NCBI RefSeq assembly: GCF_016863635.1
Contig: NZ_BOPG01000102.1
Location: 1-64,000 of the forward strand
Reading direction: 5' to 3'
Length of the DNA: 64,000 nucleotides
From: Virgisporangium aurantiacum
GTDB taxonomy: Bacteria; Actinomycetota; Actinomycetes; Mycobacteriales; Micromonosporaceae
In this document: positions 24,590-33,055 of the stretch, piece by piece
How positions within the stretch are numbered: position 1 is the first letter of the stretch
Layout of the letters: every line of letters starts with the position of its first letter
The notes under the pieces: model-generated
The model's database searches: none
Seen by the model: only the letters and a program-made list of their open reading frames with translations
Told to the model about the DNA's origin: nothing
Made by a program: the position numbers and the translations under genes

Positions 24590-25600
24590 GTGACCATGAC
24601 CACCACACCAACCTCGACCGGTGCCGCACCCCCGGCCAGGTCGGCCATCCGGGCCCGGCTCGGCGGATCGGTGCAGCAACTGCTGGCCTTCGTCAGTCTG
24701 ATCGTGATCCTGGCGTTCTTCACCATCGCGAGCCCGTACTTCCTGACCTACAGCAACCTCGTCGGCATCCTCATGGCCGCGACCGTGACCGGGATCCTGG
24801 CCCTGGGCACGACATTCGTCATCGTCACCGGCGGCATCGACCTGTCGATCGGCACCGGCATGATCCTGTGCGGCGTGATGACGGGTGTGTTCCTGACCTA
24901 CTGGGGTTGGCCGCTCTGGCTCGGTGTGCCGGCCGCGGTGCTGTTCGGCGGTCTGATCGGCTTTGTCAACGGTGTCAACGTGGCCATCCTCCGGCTGCCC
25001 CCCTTCATCGCGACGCTCGGGATGATGCTGATCTCGGCCGGCCTTTCCCTGGTCATCTCCGGGACGAAGCCGATCTACTTCAAGGAAACCCCCGACTTCC
25101 AACTCCTGATGAACCAGTCGGTGATTCCGGGGCAGCGATTCCCGTTGGGTGTCGTCATCTTCATCGTCCTGGCCGCTGTCGCCGCCATCGTCCTCGCGAA
25201 AACCATCATCGGGCGGTACGCGTTCTCGATCGGCAGCAACGAAGCGGCGACGGCGTTGTCGGGCGTCAACGTCGTCAAATGGAAGATCGCCATCTACTCG
25301 ATGGCCGGCCTGTTCGTCGGGGTCGCCGGCGTCCTCGCGGCCTCGCGACTGAGCTCCGCGCAGCCGGTCGGCGGAATGGGCCTGGAACTGGAGGCCATCG
25401 CGGCTGTGGTGATCGGAGGCACCTCCCTGCAGGGCGGGAAGGGTTCGATCCTCGGAACGGTGATCGGCTCACTCATCGTCGCGGTCCTCACCAACGGGCT
25501 GCGGGTCACCGCTGTACCCCAGGAATGGCAGTCCGTCGTCGTCGGCTGCGTGATCCTGGTGGCCGTCTATGTCGACATCTTGCGAAGGAAAGGGGCGTAG
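24590..25600 (+). CDS. Sugar ABC transporter permease of the rightward importer
   Basis: 336 residues from GTG 24590, five bases after the ATPase stop; ATG 24596 is the alternative. Hallmarks are GTTFVIVTGGIDLSIGTGMIL, GFVNGVNVAILRLPPFIATLG, IGSNEAATALSGV and IAAVVIGGTSLQGGKGSILGT. About nine to ten membrane helices. There is a single permease gene here, so the channel should be a homodimer, in contrast to the two-permease leftward system. Confidence 0.93.
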   Translation: MTMTTTPTSTGAAPPARSAIRARLGGSVQQLLAFVSLIVILAFFTIASPYFLTYSNLVGILMAATVTGILALGTTFVIVTGGIDLSIGTGMILCGVMTGVFLTYWGWPLWLGVPAAVLFGGLIGFVNGVNVAILRLPPFIATLGMMLISAGLSLVISGTKPIYFKETPDFQLLMNQSVIPGQRFPLGVVIFIVLAAVAAIVLAKTIIGRYAFSIGSNEAATALSGVNVVKWKIAIYSMAGLFVGVAGVLAASRLSSAQPVGGMGLELEAIAAVVIGGTSLQGGKGSILGTVIGSLIVAVLTNGLRVTAVPQEWQSVVVGCVILVAVYVDILRRKGA

Positions 25601-25655
25601 CGGCAGACATCCCCAACCCACCCACCCCATCCCACCCATGGGGCAGCACCACCAG

Positions 25656-25679
25656 CATCGCGCACCTCGTGCCGCGATG
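25656..25679 (+). other. Intercistronic hairpin between permease and binding-protein genes
   Basis: CATCGCG (25656-25662) pairs with CGCGATG (25673-25679), and an inner CAC/GTG pair continues the stem with a one-base bulge. Placed in the 127-base gap before the binding-protein gene, it fits an RNA processing or stability element that raises binding-protein expression. Partial termination is an alternative. Confidence 0.5.
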
Positions 25680-25727
25680 ACGGGGAGTCGTTTGTTCCCA
25701 TCACCCAGGTATTGAGGAGTTACGTCG

Positions 25728-26699
25728 ATGAACAGAAGGACGATCACGGCGATTGTCGGCGTGATGGCGGTCGCGGTTGCCGTGTCGGGTTGCGGCGACC
25801 CGGATGCGGACGGCGGTAGTGGCGGCGACAAGCAGCCCTATGTCGCACTCATCTCGAAAGGCTTCCGCCACCAGTTCTGGCAGGCGGTGAAGGCCGGCGC
25901 CGAGCAGGCCGGCAAGGAGTTCAACGTCAAGGTGACCTTCGAGGGCGCGCAGGAGGAGGGCAACGTCGAGCAACAGATCCAGCTGTTGCAGACCGTCCTG
26001 GACAAGCGCCCCGACGCCGTCGGTTTCGCCGCCATCGACAGTCAGGCGGCGGGCCCGCTCATGCAGCAGGCCAAAGACAGCAAGATCCCCGTCATCGCGT
26101 TCGACTCCGGCGTCGACAGCGACGTGCCGGTGACCACGGCGTCGACCGACAACCTCGCCGCCGCGGCCGAGGCGGCCAAGCGCATGGCCGAACTGATCGG
26201 CCACGAGGGCAAGATCGCCATGGTGGTGCACGACCAGACGAGTGTGACCGGCGTGCAGCGCCGCGACGGCTTCCGTGACTACATGAAGAAGAACGAGCCG
26301 AAGATCAACATTGTCGACATCCAGTACAGCGGTGACCCGCTGAAGGCGACCGACCTCGCGAAGGCGATCATCGCCGCAAACCCGGACCTCAAGGGAATGT
26401 ACGGCTCCAACGAGGGCGCGGCCATCGGCGTGGTTCACGCCGTCCAGGAACTCGGCATCCAGGGCAAGCTGAAGATCGTTGGCTTCGACTCGGGCAAGGA
26501 TCAGGTCGACGCGATCAAGAGCGGCCTCATGGCCGGCGCCATCACCCAGAACCCGGTGGGAATCGGCTACGAGACGGTGAAGGCCGCGGTGGCGGTCATC
26601 AAGGGTGAGAGCGTGGCCAAGACGATCGACACCGGCTTCTACTGGTACGACAAGACGAACATCGACGACGCCAAGATCACCCCGCTGCTGTACCAGTAA
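25728..26699 (+). CDS. Sugar ABC transporter substrate-binding lipoprotein of the rightward importer
   Basis: 323 residues with TGAGGAG nine bases before the ATG. Signal MNRRTITAIVGVMAVAVAVSGC has lipobox VSGC. The ribose-type binding fold reads VALISKGFRHQFWQAVKAGAEQAG, DAVGFAAIDSQAAGPLMQQA, PVIAFDSGVDSD, MVVHDQTSVTGVQRRDGF, LKGMYGSNEGAAIGV and KIVGFDSGKDQVDAI. Aromatic and Arg/Asp/Gln residues at usual pocket positions fit a monosaccharide. It is last in the operon, the reverse of the leftward system where the binding protein is first. It shares little with that paralogue beyond the fold, so the two importers probably take different sugars. Confidence 0.94.
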   Translation: MNRRTITAIVGVMAVAVAVSGCGDPDADGGSGGDKQPYVALISKGFRHQFWQAVKAGAEQAGKEFNVKVTFEGAQEEGNVEQQIQLLQTVLDKRPDAVGFAAIDSQAAGPLMQQAKDSKIPVIAFDSGVDSDVPVTTASTDNLAAAAEAAKRMAELIGHEGKIAMVVHDQTSVTGVQRRDGFRDYMKKNEPKINIVDIQYSGDPLKATDLAKAIIAANPDLKGMYGSNEGAAIGVVHAVQELGIQGKLKIVGFDSGKDQVDAIKSGLMAGAITQNPVGIGYETVKAAVAVIKGESVAKTIDTGFYWYDKTNIDDAKITPLLYQ

Positions 26700-26716
26700 C
26701 AACGAGCTCACGCGGA

Positions 26717-26754
26717 CAGGTGGTTGCACAGCCCTCATGCCGCGCAACCACCTG
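26717..26754 (+). terminator. Terminator of the rightward sugar operon
   Basis: CAGGTGGTTGC (26717-26727) and GCAACCACCTG (26744-26754) form a perfect 11-bp stem with a 16-base loop, starting 17 bases after the binding-protein stop. No U-tract follows. The rest of the gap to 26899 shows no gene. Confidence 0.7.
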
Positions 26755-26899
26755 ACGCCGTAACACATGACCACGCCTTCGAGACGTTCCTGATGCGGAG
26801 GCCCGGACCGACGTCATCCTCAGGTGCCCCACCCGTGAGCCGATGGGTGCCGTGTCGAGCGGTAGGACATCGGCGGGGGATTGTCATGAGGAAGCGAAG

Positions 26900-28468
26900 A
26901 TGACGACGGCTGCACCGGTTGAGCGGCCGGACGGCATCGGCTGGGCGTTGCCGGTCGGCGTCGTCGTCGCCGCCACCGCTGTGGGGGCGACGATGGTCGG
27001 TGGCCGGGTGCAGACGCTGTTCCAGCCACTCGCCGAGCTGGTGCTGATCGTTCTACTGGCGTTGACCATGCGAGGGATCGCGACCCTGCCGGACCTGCCC
27101 AGGGCGACCGCGTCGTTCTGGCGCATCATGAGCCGCGCGATGTACGTCTACACCGCCGGCATGCTCGCCGAGCTGGTTTCAGACTGGGCACAGCTGTTCT
27201 TCGGCGTGCTCGGCCAGTCGATCGGCCGGCAGTACTTCTTCCCCGTCGCGGGTGCGGTCACGATCGTCGCGATGTTCCGGTACCCGACCACGGCCGTCAC
27301 GTGGGCCCAGCGGGTGACTGTCGCGCTGGATGTGGCCAACGTGCTGCTCGGCAGCACGTGTTTCCTGTGGTTCTTCCTGATCGGCCCGTCGTGGGAGCCG
27401 TCCGACGGGCTCACCGACCTTGCCCCGGCGATTGTGGCGCCGTTGGTCACCCTCATGTCCGGTTTCGCGCTGGCGAAGGTCGCCATCGCCGGCGCCGGCA
27501 TCATGGCCGGCCGCACCCTGGCGTGGTTCGCCGCGTGTGTGGGGTTGGCCGCGATCGGTAGCGCGTTTCAGGCGGACCAGGGCTCGTCGGCGGACCGGGT
27601 CAACGGCGTGCTGCTGGCCGGCGCCTTGTTGTGCGGGTTGGTCGGCGTCACCCACCAGTACCGGCGGGACAGGACGGTCCGGGCTCGCCTCGACGTCGGT
27701 CGGCGGCGTCGGCCGTTCAGTGTGCTGCCCTTCGGAGTGTCGATCGCGGCGCTGGCGCTGGTGATGGCCGTGATCGCGCCGGGCCTGGAGTGGCGGCGCG
27801 CCGGAGTTCTCGCGGTGTTCGCGCTGCTGGTGTGCACGGTGACGATCCGGCAGGTGGTCGCGCTGCGGGACAACGCGACGCTGTTGTCGCGCAACCACGA
27901 GCTGACGATCCAACTGCAGCGTCAGGCCTGGTATGACGGGCTGACCGGGCTGGCCAACCGCGTCCTGTTCGGGGAACGGGTGGCGCAGGCCGTGGACCGC
28001 TTCCGGGTCGACGGACGTCCGGTGGCTGTGGCGCTGATCGACCTCGACGACTTCAAGCAGGTCAACGACACTCTCGGCCACGCCGCCGGTGACGAACTGC
28101 TGCGCGAGGTGGCCGCCCGGCTCACCCGGGCGACGCGGAACGACGACCTGGTCTGCCGACTCGGCGGTGACGAGTTCGTCCTCATCGCGCACGATCTCAC
28201 CCGGGCGGCCGCCGCCGACCTTGCGTCGCGCCTGGTCGACACGCTCGCCGAACCGGTACTCCTGGCCGCGGGGGCGGTCAACATCGGCGGGAGTGTCGGG
28301 ATCGCGTTCACCACCGCCGACACCGCCGACACCGACGAGTTGCTGCACCACGCCGACCTGGCCATGTACGCGGCCAAGTCAGCCGGCAAGGCCCAGTGGT
28401 CGATCTTCGACCCGGACGAGACCCCGAACAGCCGGTCCACCCCGACGCGCCTGCGCGCCGGACAGTAG
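26900..28468 (+). CDS. Membrane-anchored GGDEF diguanylate cyclase
   Basis: 522 residues from ATG 26900. The first 320 residues contain eight or more hydrophobic segments forming an integral-membrane sensor of no named family. A short linker (RNHELTIQLQRQAWYDGLTGLANRVLFGERV) leads into a GGDEF domain with the A-site RLGGDEFVL intact at about residues 422-426. An RNDD I-site sits five residues upstream, so c-di-GMP synthesis with product inhibition is expected. There is no EAL or PAS domain. The gene stands alone after the sugar operon terminator. Confidence 0.9.
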   Translation: MTTAAPVERPDGIGWALPVGVVVAATAVGATMVGGRVQTLFQPLAELVLIVLLALTMRGIATLPDLPRATASFWRIMSRAMYVYTAGMLAELVSDWAQLFFGVLGQSIGRQYFFPVAGAVTIVAMFRYPTTAVTWAQRVTVALDVANVLLGSTCFLWFFLIGPSWEPSDGLTDLAPAIVAPLVTLMSGFALAKVAIAGAGIMAGRTLAWFAACVGLAAIGSAFQADQGSSADRVNGVLLAGALLCGLVGVTHQYRRDRTVRARLDVGRRRRPFSVLPFGVSIAALALVMAVIAPGLEWRRAGVLAVFALLVCTVTIRQVVALRDNATLLSRNHELTIQLQRQAWYDGLTGLANRVLFGERVAQAVDRFRVDGRPVAVALIDLDDFKQVNDTLGHAAGDELLREVAARLTRATRNDDLVCRLGGDEFVLIAHDLTRAAAADLASRLVDTLAEPVLLAAGAVNIGGSVGIAFTTADTADTDELLHHADLAMYAAKSAGKAQWSIFDPDETPNSRSTPTRLRAGQ

Positions 28469-28476
28469 AAATCACA

Positions 28477-28498
28477 GTGCCGGTCCGCTACGCGGCAC
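28477..28498. terminator. Short hairpin between convergent genes
   Basis: GTGCCG (28477-28482) and CGGCAC (28493-28498) could form a 6-bp stem between the diguanylate cyclase stop and the opposing small membrane gene, overlapping the latter's last codons. It is weak but is the only candidate terminator in the 19-base gap. Confidence 0.35.
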
Positions 28499-28892
28499 GG
28501 ATGAGTCCGACGGCAAGGGCGACCAGCGCTGCCGCAATGAGTAGTGCCCCGCTACGGGTCAGCGTCGTGCCGGCCGAGCGGCTGCCGTCCCTGCCGACCG
28601 CCATGTGGACGAAGAAGCCACCCGACTGGGCCAGCACGCCGACGAGCAACATCACGCCGACCAGCCACTGCAGCCCATCGGAGAAGCCGGTGCGCGGCAG
28701 ATAGAGCAGGTACACCAGGGTCAGCACCAGGAGTACGCCGGCGTGCGCGTGACCGGCCCGGAAGAAGCGTTCCCGGGACGCGCCGAGCCGGTCCCGGTCG
28801 GTGGTGATGAAGCGCAGCAGCGCGTGTCCGCCGAATTCGACCGTGACCAACGACAGGATCGCGACGATCGGCAGGATGTCGGTGGGTTCCAT
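28488..28892 (-). CDS. Small four-helix membrane protein
   Basis: 134 residues with a GGGAAG SD. Four membrane segments are evident (ILPIVAILSLVTVEFGGHALL, AGVLLVLTLVYLLYL, LVGVMLLVGVLAQSGGFFVHM, GALLIAAALVALAVGLI). A cytoplasmic loop has FRAGHAHAGVL, with histidines next to a membrane segment that could bind metal. This pattern recurs in actinobacterial hypotheticals; no function is known to me. It is followed by a separate gene set on the same strand. Confidence 0.7.
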   Translation of the reverse strand: MEPTDILPIVAILSLVTVEFGGHALLRFITTDRDRLGASRERFFRAGHAHAGVLLVLTLVYLLYLPRTGFSDGLQWLVGVMLLVGVLAQSGGFFVHMAVGRDGSRSAGTTLTRSGALLIAAALVALAVGLIRAA

Positions 28893-28925
28893 GGACTTCC
28901 CATCGCTTGACCGTGACTGGGCTTG

Positions 28926-29564
28926 TCATACGACGCCGCGGGCGAACTCCCGGCGCTGATAGCCGACGTGGCCGACGAGGGCCGCGAGGGCGAGCAGGAC
29001 GCCGAGGCCGGCGGCCCATGGCAGCGCGAGCGCGTCGGCGCCGCGGACGGCGAGGCAGCAGGCGATGCCGAGAATCAGTGAGTTGAGTGCGCCGACCATG
29101 CTGGCCGCGGTGTACAGCAGCTGCCAGAACGACGGCCGCATACCCATGCTGCGCACCGCGGCCGCGGCCTCGTCCACATCGTCGGCATCGTCGGCATCGT
29201 CGGCGAGATCGGCGAACCAGACCGAACCGGGCGGACACTGGCGCGCGTACCAGTGCCGGATCCGTTGGATGCGGGCGAGGTATCGCATGCTCTCCACACC
29301 GGTCTGGACCAGGCGCACGAAGGTGAACCAGCCCAGGATCAGCACGGCGGGCAGTACCGCCGCGGCGAACAGGATGAAGCGGTCGCTGTCGTCAGCCACG
29401 AAGCCGAGCGCGATCAGTCCACTGGAGACCGCGCCCAGGTAGATCGACGCGCGGCCGTTGGCCTCGCCGATGGTGCCGCCGCGTGCGGTCTGCAGAACGA
29501 AGTGCTCGGTGGTGAGGATGGTGAGCAGGCTGGCGTCCGGCCCGGGTCGCGGTGTGTCGGTCAT
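28926..29564 (-). CDS. Hypothetical integral membrane protein
   Basis: 212 residues from an ATG overlapping the NmrA stop (ATGA). Four membrane helices lie in two pairs (IYLGAVSSGLIALGFVA, ILFAAAVLPAVLILGWFTFV, then ALNSLILGIACCLAV, WAAGLGVLLALAALVGHVGY). Between them is a cytoplasmic part with a strongly acidic DADDADDADDVDEAA run encoded by 9-base repeats near 29178-29205. The N-terminus LTILTTEHFVLQTARGGTIGEANGRASIYLG is typical of a recurring actinobacterial hypothetical family. Coupling to the reductase gene suggests coexpression; no function can be named. Confidence 0.75.
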   Translation of the reverse strand: MTDTPRPGPDASLLTILTTEHFVLQTARGGTIGEANGRASIYLGAVSSGLIALGFVADDSDRFILFAAAVLPAVLILGWFTFVRLVQTGVESMRYLARIQRIRHWYARQCPPGSVWFADLADDADDADDVDEAAAAVRSMGMRPSFWQLLYTAASMVGALNSLILGIACCLAVRGADALALPWAAGLGVLLALAALVGHVGYQRREFARGVV

Positions 29565-30400
29565 TTCCGGGCGGCGAAGGCCCCGACGTGTGCGGTGGCC
29601 CATTGCCGGAAGGTGCGGGGCGGGCGACCGGTGATCTCCTCGACGGTGGGGCGAACGGTCGACTCGTCGAGTGTGCCGTCGACGTAGAAGCGGAAGAACG
29701 CGTCGACGTACTCGGCCGGCATGGCGGCGGTCAGTTCGGCTCGCGCTTCGTCGGGCGACAACGCCCGCAGGGTCAGGTTCCGGCCGAGCACCGCGCCGAG
29801 CATGGCGAGCCGATCGGCGGGCAGCAGGGATTCGGGTCCGGACAGGTGGTAGATCCTGCCTTCGTGTGCGGGGGTCAGCAGGGCCCGGACGGCGACGGCC
29901 GCGATGTCGTAGGGGTCGATGTTGGCGACCCGTACGGTGGCGAACGGTTCGCGGACCACGTCACCGTCGCGGAGTTCGGGTACCCAACGCAGGGTGTTGG
30001 ACATGAACGCGACGGGCCGCAGGAACGTCCACGGCAGACCGGATTCCCTGACCGCGGTCTCGGAGCGGGCCATGTAGCGGGAGATCGCGTTGTCCGGGTC
30101 GTTGTCACCGGCCGAGCCGCCGGAGAGCAGCACCACGCGCGCCGCGCCGGCCGCACGGATCCGGGCGAGTACACCCGGCATGTCCCGGAAGCCGGGCAGC
30201 AGGAACACCGCATCCACGCCGGCGAGGGCGGCGGCCAACGTCTCGGGCCGGTCCAGGTCGCCGGGAACGACCTCGACGCCGGGTCGTATCGACGACGTTG
30301 CTGCGGTGCGGCTGAGCGCGCGTACCGGCTCGTCGGCGTCGACGAGAGCGGCGGCGACTTCGGAGCCGACGTTTCCGTTGGCACCAGTGACAAGGATCAT
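29561..30400 (-). CDS. NmrA-like NAD(P)H-binding reductase
   Basis: 279 residues with a GGGAGAG SD. The N-terminal dinucleotide motif is MILVTGANGNVGSEVAAAL (GxxGxxG), then VEVVPGDLDRPETLAAALAGVDAVFLLP. The active-site Tyr region is replaced by ISRYMARSETAVRESGLPWTFLRP, as usual for atypical SDRs of the NmrA/QOR2 type. These act as redox sensors or reduce quinones. It heads a two-gene operon with the membrane protein. Confidence 0.88.
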   Translation of the reverse strand: MILVTGANGNVGSEVAAALVDADEPVRALSRTAATSSIRPGVEVVPGDLDRPETLAAALAGVDAVFLLPGFRDMPGVLARIRAAGAARVVLLSGGSAGDNDPDNAISRYMARSETAVRESGLPWTFLRPVAFMSNTLRWVPELRDGDVVREPFATVRVANIDPYDIAAVAVRALLTPAHEGRIYHLSGPESLLPADRLAMLGAVLGRNLTLRALSPDEARAELTAAMPAEYVDAFFRFYVDGTLDESTVRPTVEEITGRPPRTFRQWATAHVGAFAARK

Positions 30401-30508
30401 GAACTCTCCCTACGCTGCTGATGGCAGAACGATCCTCGCCCGCCGCCGCGCCCGTCCCCAGTGCCCCTGTACGCGTTTCGACCATGCATTTTTCATAGTC
30501 ATGAGATC

Positions 30509-31123
30509 ATGCTGGGCGTGATCCGGATCCTCCTCGCCGAGGACATGTCGCTGCTCCGCGAGGCATTGATAGAGCTGCTCGGCCAGGAGGACGACCTCGA
30601 GGTCGTAGCACGGGTCGGGTCCGGCGCCGACATCGTGCGGCAGGCACTACTACACCGGCCCGACGTAGCCGTCATCGACATCGATCTGCCCGATCAGGAC
30701 GGCATCACCGCGACCGCCGCGCTCCGCGACCGGTTGCCCGGCTGCCGGGTCCTGATCCTTACCGCGCTGAGCGGTCCCGGCCAACTCCGCCGGGCACTGG
30801 CGGCCGGTGCGGCGGGTTTCCTCCCCAAAGACCTGCGGCCCGGAGACCTGGCCGACGCGATCCGCGCGGTCGCGGCGGGTGGCCAGGCCGTCGACCCCGC
30901 CCTCGCGCTGACCGCGCTCCGGACCCCGCCCAGCCCGCTCACCCAACGCGAGACCGAAGCACTGCGGCTCTCGGCCACCGGTGCCCAGCCCGCAGAGATC
31001 GCCGAGCGCCTCTTCATCGGCTACGGGACCGTCCGGAACTACCTCACCTCAGCGGTGACCAAGCTCGGTGCCCGCAACCGCATCGACGCCATCCGCATCG
31101 CCACCGAAGCCGGCTGGATCTGA
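30509..31123 (+). CDS. NarL/DesR-type response regulator
   Basis: 204 residues from ATG 30509; the GTG nine bases on is an alternative start. The receiver is RILLAEDMSLLREALIELL with acidic pocket Glu-Asp, and the phosphorylation Asp is in VAVIDIDLPDQDG (residue 57). Conserved Thr is in LILTALSG and Lys in GFLPKDL. The LuxR-type HTH is PLTQRETEALRLSATGAQPAEIAERLFIGYGTVRNYLTSAVTKLGARNRIDAI. Its gene converges on, and overlaps by 75 bases, the histidine kinase gene, an unusual arrangement for a pair that normally share an operon. Confidence 0.9.
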   Translation: MLGVIRILLAEDMSLLREALIELLGQEDDLEVVARVGSGADIVRQALLHRPDVAVIDIDLPDQDGITATAALRDRLPGCRVLILTALSGPGQLRRALAAGAAGFLPKDLRPGDLADAIRAVAAGGQAVDPALALTALRTPPSPLTQRETEALRLSATGAQPAEIAERLFIGYGTVRNYLTSAVTKLGARNRIDAIRIATEAGWI

Positions 31124-32878
31124 CCCGAACTCCGCGACCAACTCGAACCGACCGCCCGGTAGCGTTCCCGCCCGCAGACGTCCTCCCGCCCGTACCGCCA
31201 TGCTCGCCAGCCCCAGGCCCTCCTGCGGCTGCGGAACATCCGCGACCGCGACCCCGTCATTGGTGACCGTCAGCCGCACCAGGCCGCCTTCCTCGACGAT
31301 GTCGATCACACAGGTCCGTACCCTGCTGTGCCGCAGGACGTTGGTGACACTCTCCCGCAGCACGGCAGCCAGCGCGGTGTCGGCCTGCCGGGCGAGCGGG
31401 CCCGTCGACACCGTGATCTCGGCCGCTGCCCCGGCCGCTGCCAGCACCTCGCGAGCGGTGTCGATCTCCTGGGCCAGCTGTAGCCTGATCCGGCCGTCGG
31501 TGATCATGGCGAGCTCGCGGGCCGACCGCCCGACCAGTTCCCGCAGGGAAGCCAGCTCGGCGGCGGCCCGCCCGGGATCCCGGTCCAGCAACCGCAACGC
31601 CAGTTCCCCACGCAGCGCCACCGCCGAGAGGCTGAACCCGAGCACATCGTGCAGATCCCGGGCCATCCGGACCCGCTCCCGCGCGACCGCCTCGTCCGCC
31701 AGTTCGTACCGCGCCCGGTCCAGCACCACCACCAGTTCACCCAGTCGGGTCAGGCTGTAGACCAGGCCGCCGAGGATGAGGTCGGAAGCCAGGCTCATCG
31801 CGATCAGCGCGGGCGGAAGGACCGGCGGCAGCGTCCGGCCCAGCACGACGTGCAGGCCGAGCACCGACACGACGACCACCCACGAGGCGGGCGGCCGCAG
31901 TCGCAGCAGGCTCAGCCCGATGAAGAACCCCCACATCCCGTCCCATCCCCAGGCGGGCACCAGAAAGGAGCCCGGCCACACCAAGGGGAACGTCAGGACC
32001 GCGATTGCCACGAGCCGGTAGCGGAAATGCGGAACCAGATACAGCGTGACGATCGAGACCAGCACCGGCACGGCGACGAACAGCTGCACCACACTGACGG
32101 TCGCCACGTAGGCCGCTGCGGCCGTCGCCTGCATGAGCAGCACCCCGAGTAGCACGAACCGCGCGATCCGCGGCGACCCGAGTCCCGCCCCGTGCGCCGC
32201 CATGCCCGCCGTCCGATAGTTTGCCGCCGCCTCCCGGATCCGGGCCAGCGCCCGCCGGGCGAGGTCGACCGCCTCCCGGACCCCGCCGAGCCCCCCGGAC
32301 AGCCGCTCGGCGATGACCCGCAGATCCCCGCCCACGACATCGCGGAGTTCCCCGTCCAACCGCAGCCGCTCGCGCAGCGTCGCCAGCCGGGCCAGCTCGC
32401 CCCGCGCCGTGGTGAGATCGCGGACCATCCCCGCCAGCGTGTGGAGGCTCAAGATGATCAACCCGTCGTTGACGGTCGCGGTCATCCGCCACAGCACGTC
32501 CGCCGCGGAATCTCCCGCCAGCAACCCACCGGCCAGGACAGCCCCGAGGAGAACAGCGAACAATGCGGCCGCCGTCCGACCCCGGAAGGCCACCAGGACC
32601 GCGACGGCCACCGTCCACGGCAGCCAGTCCCAGCCCGTACCGACCACCGCGAACGGCAGAGCCGCCAACCCCACGATGAGCGCCACCAGCCCGTACCGCA
32701 CCCGTCCCGGCCACGACCGCCAGAGCAGGGCGACGAGCGGCGGGTAGGAGACCATGGCAAGCAGCAGCGCGCCCGCCCCCCACCCATGCGCGATCCCGCT
32801 CAGCAGCCGGACGACGACGATCAGCCCCAGCGCGATCCACATCATCGCCCGCGCCACCCGCGGTTGCATCCCTTCCAC
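31049..32878 (-). CDS. Sensor histidine kinase with two HisKA_3-like motifs, the first degenerate
   Basis: 609 residues from a GTG with no SD. Membrane segments 1-4 (to about residue 150) lead to a coiled region and a HisKA_3-like motif, LRLDGELRDVVGGDL, where the phosphorylatable His is Arg (residue 179). No ATPase domain follows; instead a second membrane block runs from about 238 to 375. Then comes a normal HisKA_3 motif, RMARDLHDVLGFSLS (His410), and a HATPase with N-box LRESVTNVLRHS and VTNDGVA. The gene looks like an internal duplication of a DesK-like kinase whose first copy lost catalysis. It probably phosphorylates the convergent regulator. Confidence 0.88.
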   Translation of the reverse strand: MEGMQPRVARAMMWIALGLIVVVRLLSGIAHGWGAGALLLAMVSYPPLVALLWRSWPGRVRYGLVALIVGLAALPFAVVGTGWDWLPWTVAVAVLVAFRGRTAAALFAVLLGAVLAGGLLAGDSAADVLWRMTATVNDGLIILSLHTLAGMVRDLTTARGELARLATLRERLRLDGELRDVVGGDLRVIAERLSGGLGGVREAVDLARRALARIREAAANYRTAGMAAHGAGLGSPRIARFVLLGVLLMQATAAAAYVATVSVVQLFVAVPVLVSIVTLYLVPHFRYRLVAIAVLTFPLVWPGSFLVPAWGWDGMWGFFIGLSLLRLRPPASWVVVVSVLGLHVVLGRTLPPVLPPALIAMSLASDLILGGLVYSLTRLGELVVVLDRARYELADEAVARERVRMARDLHDVLGFSLSAVALRGELALRLLDRDPGRAAAELASLRELVGRSARELAMITDGRIRLQLAQEIDTAREVLAAAGAAAEITVSTGPLARQADTALAAVLRESVTNVLRHSRVRTCVIDIVEEGGLVRLTVTNDGVAVADVPQPQEGLGLASMAVRAGGRLRAGTLPGGRFELVAEFGSDPAGFGGDADGVDAVAGTELGHR

Positions 32879-33055
32879 GGTGGGTGATCAGCCCTGATCA
32901 ACTGGTCGGAGTTGGGCAAACGGCCGGATCTGCACGAGCAAGATCGTACGGGCGGACCGCGCTGACGCCACTCGCCGGCGCTCGACGCGACCGGACACCG
33001 CCCGGCGTTATCGGGCCCGGGTCAGGCGGCGTACGCCTTGCGTAGTCTCGTGCCC

